A stretch of 64,000 bases of DNA from Colwellia sp. MB3u-45 (GTDB lineage Bacteria; Pseudomonadota; Gammaproteobacteria; Enterobacterales; Alteromonadaceae), in the NCBI RefSeq assembly GCF_014077005.1, contig NZ_JACGVC010000044.1, positions 186,001 to 250,000 on the forward strand. Direction: 5' to 3'. Below, piece by piece: positions 49,530 through 58,785 of the stretch. The notes under the pieces were generated by a model. The model did no database searches. It was given only the letters and a program-made list of their open reading frames with translations, and had not been told where the DNA came from. Both the position numbers and the translations under genes were made by a program. Numbering within the stretch: the first letter of the stretch is position 1; each line of letters starts with the position of its first letter.

Positions 49530-49612
49530 AAGCTGTCAGCTATCAGTGTCACCTAACCGTCTAGAGGCGATTGTTTTTACTGAAAGCTTCTTTTACTGAC
49601 AGCTGACAGCTT
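49530..49612. repeat. AGCTGTCAGCT-type hairpin element, copy 2
   Basis: Inverted ends AAGCTGTCAGCTATCAGT (49530-49547) and ACTGACAGCTGACAGCTT (49595-49612) match in 17 of 18 positions, separated by 47 bases; the end is followed by a T run on the plus strand. Lies between coaE and pilD. Same family as the element at 47909. Confidence 0.8.
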
Positions 49613-49633
49613 TTTTCTGTCTTCGAACGCTTG

Positions 49634-50515
49634 TTAAGTCAATGTACTTAAATACCACAACCAAATGCCATTACCCCATAGTAGCGTTATCCAACCTGCA
49701 ACCGCTAAATAGGGGCCAAAGGGAATCACTTGCTCTCGCTGGTGATTTTTAAATACCATTAGGCTAATGCCAATAACAGCGCCAACAGCTGAGGCCATTA
49801 AAATCAGTAAGGGTAATAACTGCCAGCCTAACCAAGCACCAAAAAGCGCCACCAGTTTAAAATCGCCATGGCCCATGCCTTCTCTGCCGGTCATTAACTT
49901 AAATAACCAAAATATACTAAACAAGCTCAAGTAACCGGCCACTGCGCCAATAACCGCTTCGTTTAATGGCACAATACTGCCATTAATGTTAACCAATAGC
50001 CCTAGCCATATTAATGGTAGCGTTATTTGATCAGGTAATAGCATGTGATCAAAATCAATTAAGGTTAAACAAATTAAGCCCCAAGTTAATATTAATAGCA
50101 TGAGTGTGGTGAAGGTAACGCCATAATTTGCGGCAATAACCACACTTAATAGCGCAGTTGTTAATTCAACTAACGGATAACGCAGCGCTATTTTTTTCTG
50201 ACATTGACTGCATTTACCGCGTAAAAGTAACCAACTTATGACAGGAATGTTTTCGTAAAAACGAATTTTATGTTGGCAAGAAGGGCAGCTAGAGCTTGGC
50301 GTTGACAGGGTAATAGTCGCTTCTACAGGCTTGACGGGTTTAGCAAGTTCATCAGCTAAAAACTCACGACATTCTCTTTTCCAACCTTGTTCTAGTATTT
50401 GAGGTAAGCGATAAATAACCACATTTAAAAAGCTCCCTATCAGTAATGAAAAAACGATGACAACACCATAGAAAAATGCGGGTGAGTTGGTCATTAGTGT
50501 AATAAAGTCAGTCAA
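49634..50515 (-). CDS. pilD: Prepilin peptidase / N-methyltransferase
   Basis: An inner-membrane aspartyl protease (about 293 residues) that cleaves and N-methylates type IV pilins and pseudopilins. Two CxxC pairs lie in CPSCQHKIRF and CSQCQKK; the catalytic Asp residues are in LTLIDFDHMLLPD and GMGHGDFKL. The start is uncertain: TTG 50515 is preferred because GAGG lies 9 bases upstream and the N-terminus then has the same length as Pseudomonas PilD, but TTG 50530 and ATG 50494 are possible. Confidence 0.94.
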   Translation of the reverse strand: MTDFITLMTNSPAFFYGVVIVFSLLIGSFLNVVIYRLPQILEQGWKRECREFLADELAKPVKPVEATITLSTPSSSCPSCQHKIRFYENIPVISWLLLRGKCSQCQKKIALRYPLVELTTALLSVVIAANYGVTFTTLMLLILTWGLICLTLIDFDHMLLPDQITLPLIWLGLLVNINGSIVPLNEAVIGAVAGYLSLFSIFWLFKLMTGREGMGHGDFKLVALFGAWLGWQLLPLLILMASAVGAVIGISLMVFKNHQREQVIPFGPYLAVAGWITLLWGNGIWLWYLSTLT

Positions 50516-50654
50516 AAGAATAAGCCTCAAAATGTAGGTGATTCATGTTAGTGGGTTCGATTAAATAATGCCAAGTGAACAAAAAAACGATGACAAGCAT
50601 GGCTTTAATTTTATCGAGTTAAGTCAAGGTATATAGCTAGTGTTTTAAGATAAC

Positions 50655-51911
50655 TTATACCACCATACCAATTTGAAAAATAGGCAAATACATGGCAATA
50701 ATTAAGCCCCCGATAACCACACCTAGCACCGCCATAATCATAGGTTCAAGCAGTGTGGTTAAATTGTCCACCGCATTGTCAACTTCTTGCTCATAAACCG
50801 TAGCCACTTTCGCCAGCATATCGTCAACTGAGCCAGACTCTTCACCAATGGCGACCATTTGCACCACCATATCAGGAAAAATAGCACAATTGCGCATGGC
50901 TAAGTTCATTTGCATACCTGAGGTTACTTCAGCGCGAATTTCTAAAATAGCCTCACGAAATACCGCATTACCTGAGGCGCCAGCAGCAGACTCTAACGCA
51001 TCGGGTAAAGGTACACCAGCGGCAAAGGTGGTTGATAAGGTTCTGGCATAACGAGCAACAGCTGCTTTTTTTAGCACACTACCAATAACAGGAATTTTTA
51101 ATATTTTTCTATCAACGCTATCGCGAAATGTCAGGCTATTGGTATGGGCTTTTTTAAAGAAGTAACTACCAATAAATAGTCCGGCAAGACCAAAATACCA
51201 ATAGGCTTGCATAAATTCTGATATCGCAATAACTAGTAACGTAAAGCCGGGTAGTTCTGCACCAAAACTAGCGAAAATGTCTTGGAATACCGGCACCACA
51301 AAAATTAATAAAACTGAGGTAACAATAAAGGCGATAACTAAAACAGAAATAGGATAAGTCATGGCTTTTTTGATTTTTGCTTTTAGTGCTTCTGCCTTTT
51401 CTTTATAGGTCGCAATACGTTCATAGATAGTTTCAAGTGAACCAGATTGTTCGCCTGAGTTAACTAAATCACAATATAAGTCATCAAAATATTTTGGGTG
51501 CTCACGCAAGCACTCAGACAGTGGGATACCCGACTGTAATTTGTGACCTATAGTGGCGAGTAATTTTTGCATATTGCCATTGTTGTGGCCAGAGCCGATC
51601 ATTTCAATGGTTTGCACTAAGGGTACGCCAGCCGATAACATGGTGGCAATTTGGCGAGTAAGCACCGCAATATCAACCGGCATGATTTTTTTATCGCCGC
51701 CCATACCAAATAAAGGTTTAGCTTTTTTGCTGATTTTACCTGGGGTTATACCTTGTTTACGGAGCTGGGCTTTAAGCTCTAAGATACTGGTGGCATTAAG
51801 CTCACCATTGATTTTTTTACCTTTGCGGTTTAGCCCTTGCCATTTATAAACATCAAGCGCTTTAACTTTAGTTTTTTTGTTTTTTACTTTTACTGTTGAA
51901 GAAACAGCCAT
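50655..51911 (-). CDS. pilC: Type IV pilus inner-membrane platform protein
   Basis: A 418-residue GspF/PilC protein with two T2SSF domains (about residues 85-205 and 290-410) and three hydrophobic segments. Each domain opens with a similar LTRQIATMLSAGVPLVQTIEM and YARTLSTTFAAGVPLPDALES pattern. It anchors the pilus motor PilB at the inner membrane. Between pilB and pilD in the standard pilBCD order. Confidence 0.97.
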   Translation of the reverse strand: MAVSSTVKVKNKKTKVKALDVYKWQGLNRKGKKINGELNATSILELKAQLRKQGITPGKISKKAKPLFGMGGDKKIMPVDIAVLTRQIATMLSAGVPLVQTIEMIGSGHNNGNMQKLLATIGHKLQSGIPLSECLREHPKYFDDLYCDLVNSGEQSGSLETIYERIATYKEKAEALKAKIKKAMTYPISVLVIAFIVTSVLLIFVVPVFQDIFASFGAELPGFTLLVIAISEFMQAYWYFGLAGLFIGSYFFKKAHTNSLTFRDSVDRKILKIPVIGSVLKKAAVARYARTLSTTFAAGVPLPDALESAAGASGNAVFREAILEIRAEVTSGMQMNLAMRNCAIFPDMVVQMVAIGEESGSVDDMLAKVATVYEQEVDNAVDNLTTLLEPMIMAVLGVVIGGLIIAMYLPIFQIGMVV

Positions 51912-51937
51912 GGGCTTAACCTAATTTTTTTATTGTT

Positions 51938-51981
51938 TAGTTATGGTCTAGTTATGGTCTAGTTATTACCTAGCTATGGTT
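51938..51981. repeat. 11-bp tandem repeat between pilB and pilC
   Basis: Units TAGTTATGGTC at 51938-51948 and 51949-51959, then degraded TAGTTATTACC and TAGCTATGGTT. Same unit length as the repeat before mutT, different sequence. Confidence 0.75.
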
Positions 51982-52195
51982 AAGCTTATTGCTAGCCATA
52001 GCGCTAGGTTAATTTTTATGATTGTTATAGTTATAGTCACATTGAGCTTATCGCTATTGGCTACACTTGGCAATTTTTAGCTAGGGATCGCAGGTTAGCG
52101 AACAGCATCTATTGGCTAAGGGGGTAATAAATAACGCTAAGCGTTTTCAAACAACGAGTAATATTATAATGTTAAGTGGCGTAGCAGTAAAATGC

Positions 52196-53902
52196 TTAGG
52201 CGTTGGTTACCCGATTAACTTCTTCTAAACTGGTTACCCCTAAAGCGGCTTTTTCTAACCCTGACTGGCGTAAATTATTGTAGCCTTCACGTTGGCATTG
52301 GGCGGCAATATCTAAGGAGTTAGCGCCGTTCATAATTAAGTTCGCGGTAATGTCACTAATTTTTATCACTTCATAGATACCCACACGACCTTTATAGCCG
52401 CCGGTACAAAAATCGCAACCCATGGGTTTAAATAATTTTATCTCGCTAACTTGCTCAGGTAAAAAACCTTGAGCGAGCAGTTCACTTTCAGGTATGTGCT
52501 CTTCTGTTTTGCATTGGGTACATAATCGTCGAGCCAATCGCTGAGCGATAATAATGGTGACTGAACTGGCAACGTTGTATGACGGTACACCCATATTTAA
52601 TAAACGGGTTAAGGTTTCTGCTGCTGAGTTAGTATGTAATGTTGATAAGACTAAGTGGCCGGTTTGCGCGGCTTTAATGGCAATTTCTGCGGTTTCTAAA
52701 TCACGAATCTCACCGACCATAACAATGTCGGGATCTTGGCGTAAAAATGAGCGTAATGCGCTGGGAAAGGTTAAACCGGCGCGGGTATTAATTTGTACTT
52801 GGTTAACGCCTTCAAGGTTAATTTCAACGGGATCTTCGGCGGTAGAGATATTTCGCTCTTCGGTATTTAAAATATTTAAGCCGGTATAAAGTGAAACCGT
52901 TTTACCTGAGCCGGTTGGCCCAGTGACTAAAATCATACCCTGTGGTTGTGCTAAGGCGTCCATATAAATTTGCTTTTGCTTGGGCGCATAGCCCAGCATG
53001 TCGATGCCTAACATGGCACTTGACGAGTCAAGAATACGCATAACCACTTTCTCGCCCCACATGGTGGGCAGGGTACTGACACGAAAATCAATCGACTTCT
53101 TTTTAGATAAGGCTAATTTAATACGGCCATCTTGTGGCACACGACGTTCAGCAATATCTAACTTTGACATCACCTTTAAACGTGCAGCCATTCGCGCAGC
53201 TAGTGATACTGGAGGCCTAGCCACCTCGTTTAAAATACCGTCAATACGAAAACGAATGCGGTAAGATTTTTCATAAGGTTCAAAATGTAAATCTGACGCA
53301 CCTTTGCGAATGGCGTCGAGTAGTATTTTATTGATATAGACCACAATGGGCGCATCTTCTTTATCGCCAAGACCAATGTTTTCTTCTTCTTTTCGCTCTT
53401 CTTGAACACCCATGCCAGCTAGTTCTTTCGCGTCGATATCAGAAATATCTAGCGCATCACTGTCGGCTTCTAATAGTTTTTCAATGCAATTGCTTAAAGC
53501 GGTTTCGTTGGCAATTACTAACTCGGTCGCATAGCCGGTATTAAACTGAATTTCTTCTAGGGCATCAAGGTTAGTGGGATCAGACATGGCAACAAATAAC
53601 ACTTTGCCACGTAAATATAACGGCAGGGCGTTGTGTTTACGGATCAGTTTTTCGTTACGTATCCCCTCAGGAATTATCGAGGTATCAAAATGGTCTAAGT
53701 CGATTAATGGACAACCAAAACTACGCGATAAGGTGCTAGCAATGTCTTTAGCGTTAATCTCTTTGTCTTCAACTAAATAGCGCAAAAAAGGCTTGTTCTG
53801 CCGAATAAAGTCAGCACTAATTTTCCCTGCTTTTTCAGTAGGAACAACGTTATGCTTAGATAGCGCAGATAGTAGGCTAGATTGTTGATGTAGTCCTTTC
53901 AT
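52196..53902 (-). CDS. pilB: Type IV pilus assembly ATPase
   Basis: A 568-residue hexameric ATPase powering pilus extension. N-terminal MshEN-type domains (about residues 1-160), then the GspE ATPase domain: [12 protein letters not shown] (Walker A), [29 protein letters not shown] (Walker B) and STLHTNSA (His box). The zinc site CTQC...CDFC is present. The first gene after the pilins on this strand, 114 bases further on. Confidence 0.97.
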   Translation of the reverse strand: MKGLHQQSSLLSALSKHNVVPTEKAGKISADFIRQNKPFLRYLVEDKEINAKDIASTLSRSFGCPLIDLDHFDTSIIPEGIRNEKLIRKHNALPLYLRGKVLFVAMSDPTNLDALEEIQFNTGYATELVIANETALSNCIEKLLEADSDALDISDIDAKELAGMGVQEERKEEENIGLGDKEDAPIVVYINKILLDAIRKGASDLHFEPYEKSYRIRFRIDGILNEVARPPVSLAARMAARLKVMSKLDIAERRVPQDGRIKLALSKKKSIDFRVSTLPTMWGEKVVMRILDSSSAMLGIDMLGYAPKQKQIYMDALAQPQGMILVTGPTGSGKTVSLYTGLNILNTEERNISTAEDPVEINLEGVNQVQINTRAGLTFPSALRSFLRQDPDIVMVGEIRDLETAEIAIKAAQTGHLVLSTLHTNSAAETLTRLLNMGVPSYNVASSVTIIIAQRLARRLCTQCKTEEHIPESELLAQGFLPEQVSEIKLFKPMGCDFCTGGYKGRVGIYEVIKISDITANLIMNGANSLDIAAQCQREGYNNLRQSGLEKAALGVTSLEEVNRVTNA

Positions 53903-54016
53903 AGGTTTCTTAATAAAACTCAGTTAATACATGTAGTTAGTCGTATAAGGTATATGTACGTTACACGGCTAACTATAAATATGGTATGTATGAAATAACA
54001 GTAAAATTATTTAATG

Positions 54017-54448
54017 TTAACAGTAACTTTTGATTAAACATGTTCCACCTTGTTCCCACTTGACAGGGCTTGTTATTCCGTTTGCCTTTAAAGTATAGGT
54101 AGTACCCTGAAGAGAAGAACCATCGCTTTTCCAAGTAATTGTAATTATGGCGTTACTGACTGTTGAACCATGCTTATTTGCAGTAGCCATAACATCTACC
54201 GGTATACCAAAAGCTCCGCCCTTAAGTGCGGCTGTATTCATAGGGCTTTTTGTTTGAACCGCGACTTCAACAGCTGATTTAATTGAAGTTGTTGCTAATA
54301 TGGCTTCTGAAAATTTTGAACGATCGAAATAAGTTTGATATGCGGGCAATGCTACTGCAGCCAGTATTCCAACAATAGCCACCACAATCATCAACTCTAT
54401 GAGCGTGAAGCCTGATGAACTACTAAATTTTTCATGTTTATTATTCAT
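54017..54448 (-). CDS. Type IV pilin, second copy
   Basis: A 143-residue prepilin. ATG 54448 is preferred over the upstream TTG at 54478, giving a short leader [13 protein letters not shown] followed by [19 protein letters not shown], with the Gly-Phe cleavage site and Glu5 intact. The C-terminus has the disulfide pair in [10 protein letters not shown]. It is paralogous to the pilin at 54557 (same [11 protein letters not shown] and [13 protein letters not shown] blocks). A terminator stands between the two, so it may be a minor or alternative pilin expressed at lower level. Confidence 0.93.
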   Translation of the reverse strand: MNNKHEKFSSSSGFTLIELMIVVAIVGILAAVALPAYQTYFDRSKFSEAILATTSIKSAVEVAVQTKSPMNTAALKGGAFGIPVDVMATANKHGSTVSNAIITITWKSDGSSLQGTTYTLKANGITSPVKWEQGGTCLIKSYC

Positions 54449-54490
54449 TAATTTGCCACAGTAGCGTAATTTTAACAAAATCTTAAAATA

Positions 54491-54518
54491 AAAAAAGAGC
54501 TCTAATGAGCTCTTTTTT
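54491..54518 (-). terminator. Terminator between tandem pilins
   Basis: A perfect stem AAAAAAGAGCTC (54491-54502) with GAGCTCTTTTTT (54507-54518), loop TAAT; on the minus strand it also ends in a T tract. It lies 39 bases past the first pilin and 43 before the second. Confidence 0.9.
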
Positions 54519-54556
54519 TAATATACTGAGCATTGTAGATTAAAATACTTTCGCTC

Positions 54557-54985
54557 TTAACAGTACCCATTCTCTAAGCAAGAACCGCCTTGCGTCCAAA
54601 CTACCGGCGCAGTAACACCATTTGGTGTTAATGAGTAAGTAATGCCATCAAGCTTAGTACCGTCATCCTTCCATGTGATAGTGATTACACCAGCGATTAC
54701 CTTTGAGCCATGAACTGCTGTAGTGGCAGTTATATCCGTTGGAATACCAAGTTTTCCGCCTACTAATTTTGATAATTCTTCAGGGCTTTTAGTTTGTATT
54801 GCCACTTCAAGTGCTGATTTTAGAGGTGTTGCAGCCAGTACAGCTTCAGAAAATTTGGCTCTATCTGTATATGTTTGATAAGCCGGCAAAGCCACTGCGG
54901 CTAAAATACCTATGATCGCAACAACGATCATTAATTCAATTAGGGTAAAACCTTGTGCTTTTTTGATTGTATTTAGTTTTTTCAT
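54557..54985 (-). CDS. pilA: Type IV pilin, major-type copy
   Basis: A 142-residue prepilin. ATG 54985 is preferred (GGAA seven bases upstream; an in-frame start four codons earlier is less likely). Leader [12 protein letters not shown], then [30 protein letters not shown]: cleavage site and Glu5 intact. C-terminal disulfide pair [10 protein letters not shown]. First gene of the pil unit, directly followed by a strong terminator, as expected for a highly expressed major pilin (inference). Confidence 0.94.
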   Translation of the reverse strand: MKKLNTIKKAQGFTLIELMIVVAIIGILAAVALPAYQTYTDRAKFSEAVLAATPLKSALEVAIQTKSPEELSKLVGGKLGIPTDITATTAVHGSKVIAGVITITWKDDGTKLDGITYSLTPNGVTAPVVWTQGGSCLENGYC

Positions 54986-55702
54986 TATTAATTCCATATC
55001 TGATTATATTCGCTAAATTTATATTGCGGTAAAAAAGACTAAATGTAAATTACTTGTGAAATTTTTTTTAAAATACTTGTCTTTTTAAGGCTAGATGACT
55101 AATTTATACGCTATTTAATAACTTATAAATATATTTTTAAGCTATCAGCTATCAGCTATCAGCTATCAGTTTTGAGCTTTCAGTAAGACATTAAGCCAAG
55201 TTCGTGTTTGCTTTACTCTAGGTGTGGTTTTATAGCGTGTGCACTGTCTGAAAAAGACTATGTATAAGAAGAGGTTATGAGGGCGCTGTGCTTTATAGGT
55301 GTAATAGAAGATATGCTAATGCTTTTTCATTAACTTTTCATTTAGCCTTATTTATTTCTTATGGTGACAATGGGTTTTAATTAAAGTCATCATCAATAGG
55401 CTCTGGGCTTTAGAGGGCATTAATTGCTTTCGGTTTGATAAAGATATTGTGCTAACAAGTGTAGAAAAGCTTTTTTTTAGCCTCGGCACTATTAATTTAT
55501 TTCTATTTGTCATTAATATAATTTAAGCTGTTCATGCTAACCACCTTGAAAAACAGTGTTAATAACGTTTGCCTATTCAAAGTGTAGTAAATACTCACAT
55601 TAGTAGTGAGTGAATAATGGATTGATGTTGTGTTAATGCCGCACTAATGACGCATTTATGTCGCATTGACAATCACTAAAATAAAAGAGTTAACACGGAT
55701 TT
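54986..55702. other. Divergent intergenic region between pilA and the YjbH gene
   Basis: 717 bases, strongly AT-rich, no supported gene. Contains the heptamer repeat at 55140, an inverted repeat ACTCAC (55593-55598)/GTGAGT (55606-55611) that could be an operator, and the promoters of both flanking genes, which could not be placed with confidence. Confidence 0.6.
55140..55184. repeat. Heptamer tandem repeat (GCTATCA)x4, AGCTGTCAGCT family
   Basis: Four exact copies of the 7-base unit GCTATCA (55141-55168), followed by TTTTGAGCTTTCAGT. Shares its words with the hairpin elements at 47909 and 49530, but lacks a clear second arm. Confidence 0.8.
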
Positions 55703-57958
55703 ATGACTATCACTATGACTAAATTAAATACAGTATTTTTGGGCGGTTTAGTTGCTTTAAGCGCGCCTATTATGGCGGCAGATAAGTTAAATAGCTTTCA
55801 ATCGTTAAACGGCTATACCGGGCTAATAAATACGCCCTCAGCACAGGCGCAGGCTAAAGGCACGGTTGATATTGGCTATAATAACCAGCTTGATTTTCGT
55901 GGTAATAAATATATAGATGGTCATAACTTTATATTTAGTGCTGGGTTATTTAAGGGCTTTGAGGTTAGCGGGCAAATTGCTGCTAATTCAATGAACGATA
56001 ATTTTTTTTATAGCGAGGGAAAAGGTCAGACGAGGGACTTGTCGTTTAATGCGAAGTATCAACTTCCGTTTATTCCTAATGATTGGTTTAGTTTAGCATT
56101 AGGGGGTAAAGATATTGGTGGCGCTGCGAATAATTACGCAACTTATTATGCGGTGGCCTCTAAACAAATATGGGATTTTAGATTTTCTGCGGGTATTGCA
56201 ACCAGCGAGCGTTTAACTGGGCAAATGGATGGGGTATTTGCCGGTGTTGAGTGGCAATTATTTGATTGGTTTAGCCTACAGGTAGAGCATGATGGTGAGG
56301 CAGAAAATGCCGCGGCTCGCATTACCTTACCCAAAAAATGGCTGTTTGATGTAGGTACATTGACCTTAACCAGTCGCTTTTATAGTAATAGCGCTTATGA
56401 TGAACAGGGCACCTATTGGGGCCTTAACCTTACCATACCCTTGTTTGATGACTATGATCAGCCAACAGTTAACAGCAAAAGCGCAGCACAAGTACAGCGA
56501 AATCACGCGGCGCCAACATATGGTGTAAAACAAAATAAACCGCCAGGGTTTTCTTCTTTTGCTCCCAGGGCTGCTGCACCTGTACCTTTAGTGGCTCCTG
56601 CACCTGTAACAACTACTGCGGCATCAAAGAACACGCCTAGCCGCAATACCATGAAAGTTGCAGCACAGGCTACGGCTCTCCAGATAACGGCAGCTGATAC
56701 CGCTTTAAATACTCTTACCTTAAATAAATTGACCTTAAATAAACTGACCTTAAATACCCAAGCATTCTCGCTAAAAGCGGCACTGGCTGCCGATGGCTTT
56801 GAAAACATACTGGTAGGTTATAACCAACAAAAGCAGTTGATTATTCAGTTTGAAAATCCGGTGTTTAACCGTAACGATATTGATGCTTTTGGTTTAGTCC
56901 TTGGCCGTATCGCTGAACATGTAACTGAGCCGGGTGTTGAGTTTAATGTTCAGCTGGCAAAATACGATACGCCATTAATGAGTATACTTGGGCAAGTTGA
57001 TAATTACCGCGCCTTTATTAACGGCCAGCAAAACCCAGACTTAGCTATACACCAAGGTGTAACGGCTATCCCTAAAGGGGTAACTTGGGTTGGGCTTACA
57101 CGAGCAAACTCGCCTTACTTTAAACCCCGGGTGACCATTAGCCCAGCACTAACAAACACTTATGCTACCGAGTTGGGTGTTATTGATTTTTCGTTAGCGC
57201 TTCGCGCTGATATTGATTTACCCTTATGGCAAGGGGGCGGTGTAAGTGTTAGCGGCCAAGTACATGTTGCTAACTCTGACGACTTTGAAAAAACCGCCCC
57301 ATTTAAACGTTATCGTGAGCATACCGGGGTTGACCGTGCGGTGTTTTATCAAACATTTGCTTTACCTTTTGGTTTATACAACCAAACTCAAGTAGGTTAC
57401 TTTCAAGAAACTTACGATTACAGCGGTATTATTAATGAAACCGCTTGGTTAAGCCCTGCAGGGCGCCACAAGGTAAGTGCTAATGTAGGCTACTTTGTAT
57501 ATCAAAACTATAATGGTAACCGCGACTATAAAACGATGTCGTATCAATATAACTGGGTAGAGCAGAATATTACTTTTCATGCCACGGCCGGTGAGTTTTG
57601 GAGTACCGATACCGGCGCTAAACTAGAAAGCCGTTTTTGGTTTGGTGATAGTTACATTGGCCTGTTTTACGAAAATACCAGCGCGCAAAAAGCCGGGGTG
57701 TCTATCAGTATTCCGCTAACCTCACGTAAAGATATGGCCGTTACCCGATATGGTCAAATAAAGGGTAAAGAAGCATGGCGCCATACGGCGAGTACGCAAA
57801 TAGGCAAGTCGCATAACCGCTTGGTATTTAACCAGGGCTACACCCCAGGCACTGCCATTAGCTTAGATCGTAGTTTTTTCAATCAAGGCCGCATGTCGAG
57901 CGATTATATTTATGCTAATTTAGCCCGATTGAAAAATGCTTATATGGAGTATAAGTAA
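55703..57958 (+). CDS. YjbH-type outer-membrane protein
   Basis: A 751-residue exported protein of the YjbH family (exopolysaccharide-associated beta-barrel). Signal peptide of about 26 residues ending APIMA. The conserved block NGYTGLINTPSAQAQAKGTVDIGYNNQ starts the mature protein. Many aromatic beta-strand segments continue to residue 250, then a Pro/Ala/Thr-rich spacer (about 265-345) with a repeated LTLNKLTLNK unit, then the C-terminal half ending in RYGQIKGKEAWRHTASTQ and a final barrel-like strand. In E. coli yjbH belongs to yjbEFGH; here it stands alone. A second ATG four codons later is possible. Confidence 0.88.
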   Translation: MTITMTKLNTVFLGGLVALSAPIMAADKLNSFQSLNGYTGLINTPSAQAQAKGTVDIGYNNQLDFRGNKYIDGHNFIFSAGLFKGFEVSGQIAANSMNDNFFYSEGKGQTRDLSFNAKYQLPFIPNDWFSLALGGKDIGGAANNYATYYAVASKQIWDFRFSAGIATSERLTGQMDGVFAGVEWQLFDWFSLQVEHDGEAENAAARITLPKKWLFDVGTLTLTSRFYSNSAYDEQGTYWGLNLTIPLFDDYDQPTVNSKSAAQVQRNHAAPTYGVKQNKPPGFSSFAPRAAAPVPLVAPAPVTTTAASKNTPSRNTMKVAAQATALQITAADTALNTLTLNKLTLNKLTLNTQAFSLKAALAADGFENILVGYNQQKQLIIQFENPVFNRNDIDAFGLVLGRIAEHVTEPGVEFNVQLAKYDTPLMSILGQVDNYRAFINGQQNPDLAIHQGVTAIPKGVTWVGLTRANSPYFKPRVTISPALTNTYATELGVIDFSLALRADIDLPLWQGGGVSVSGQVHVANSDDFEKTAPFKRYREHTGVDRAVFYQTFALPFGLYNQTQVGYFQETYDYSGIINETAWLSPAGRHKVSANVGYFVYQNYNGNRDYKTMSYQYNWVEQNITFHATAGEFWSTDTGAKLESRFWFGDSYIGLFYENTSAQKAGVSISIPLTSRKDMAVTRYGQIKGKEAWRHTASTQIGKSHNRLVFNQGYTPGTAISLDRSFFNQGRMSSDYIYANLARLKNAYMEYK

Positions 57959-57992
57959 AAGAAGGGCAGAGATCTTTTGGTTGAAGTTTACC

Positions 57993-58607
57993 GTAGGGGC
58001 GAATTTATTCGCCTTGGTACCAACCAAATATAAAACACAGGTGATTGGCAAATTGTTCGGCCAATAAAGGCGACTAAAGTCGCCCCTACGTTTTTAAAGA
58101 CATTTTTTGGTTGCGGCCTGCTGTAGGGGCGAATTCATTCGCCGTGGCACCAACCTCAATATAAAACACAGGTATTGGCCAGTTGTTCAGCCAATAAAGG
58201 CGACTAAAGTCGCCCCTACGTTTTTTAACGACATTTTTGGTTGCGGCCACCTGTAGGGGCGAATTCATTCGCCGTGGCACCAACCTAAATATAAAACACA
58301 GGTGTTGGCCAGTTGTTCAGCCAATAAAGGCGACTAAAGTCGCCCCTACGTTTTTAAAGACGTTTTTTGGTTGTGGCACCTGTAGGGGCGAATTTATTCG
58401 CCTTGGCACTAACCTCAATATAAAACACAGGTATTGGCCAGTTGTTCAGCCAATAAAGGCGACTGAAGTCGCCCCTACGTTTTTAAATGCGTTTTTTGGT
58501 TGCGGCCACTTGTAGGGGCGAATTTATTCGCCTTGGAACAAAGTTAAATATAAACACTGGTATTGGTAAATTGTTCAGCTGATAAAGGCGACTGAAGTCG
58601 CCCCTAC
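57993..58607. repeat. Tandem array of five REPIN-like elements
   Basis: Five units at 57993-58089, 58123-58219, 58253-58349, 58382-58478 and 58512-58607, 96-97 bases each, at 129-130-base periods. Each opens with GTAGGGGCGAATT(T/C)ATTCGCC-like sequence and ends with its inverted partner GGCGACTAAAGTCGCCCCTAC-like sequence; the outer 10 bases are perfect inverted repeats, each arm also has its own hairpin, and a central ATTGGC/GCCAAT pair forms a third. The joins (about 33 bases, T-rich then TTTTTTGGTTGCGGC) are also repeated. No transposase (RAYT) gene is nearby. Confidence 0.93.
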
Positions 58608-58719
58608 GTTTTTTAAAGCAGTTTAAAGACAGTTTAAAGCTATAATCTTTTAGCTTTTAGCAAAAAATTAACAAGCTCTATGTTTAACCACGGGATACAA
58701 CAAGGTACAATTAAGCAGC

Positions 58720-58764
58720 ATTAAAAATCAACACAATGACGCAGTATTAAAAACAACACAATGA
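58720..58764. repeat. Imperfect direct repeat upstream of lipoprotein gene
   Basis: ATTAAAAATCAACACAATGA (58720-58739) and ATTAAAAACAACACAATGA (58746-58764), two near-identical 19-20-base units, 25 bases apart, just before the ribosome site. Confidence 0.65.
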
Positions 58765-58785
58765 TGGAATCAAAAAGGACTCTCT

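Larger units (their letters stand above)
57959..58785. other. Intergenic region with tandem REPIN array
   Basis: 827 bases between the YjbH gene and the lipoprotein gene. 57993-58607 is the REPIN array; the remainder holds a short imperfect direct repeat (58720-58764) and the lipoprotein ribosome site. Apparent open frames inside the array are not genes. Confidence 0.85.

Noticed and set aside
58237-58515. 92-residue open frame in the repeat region
   Set aside because: It is made of the REPIN repeats themselves, and its amino-acid repeats follow from the DNA repeat.
57993-58607. CRISPR array
   Set aside because: Repeats are 97 bp, palindromic at both ends, spacers are repeated too, and no cas genes are present.
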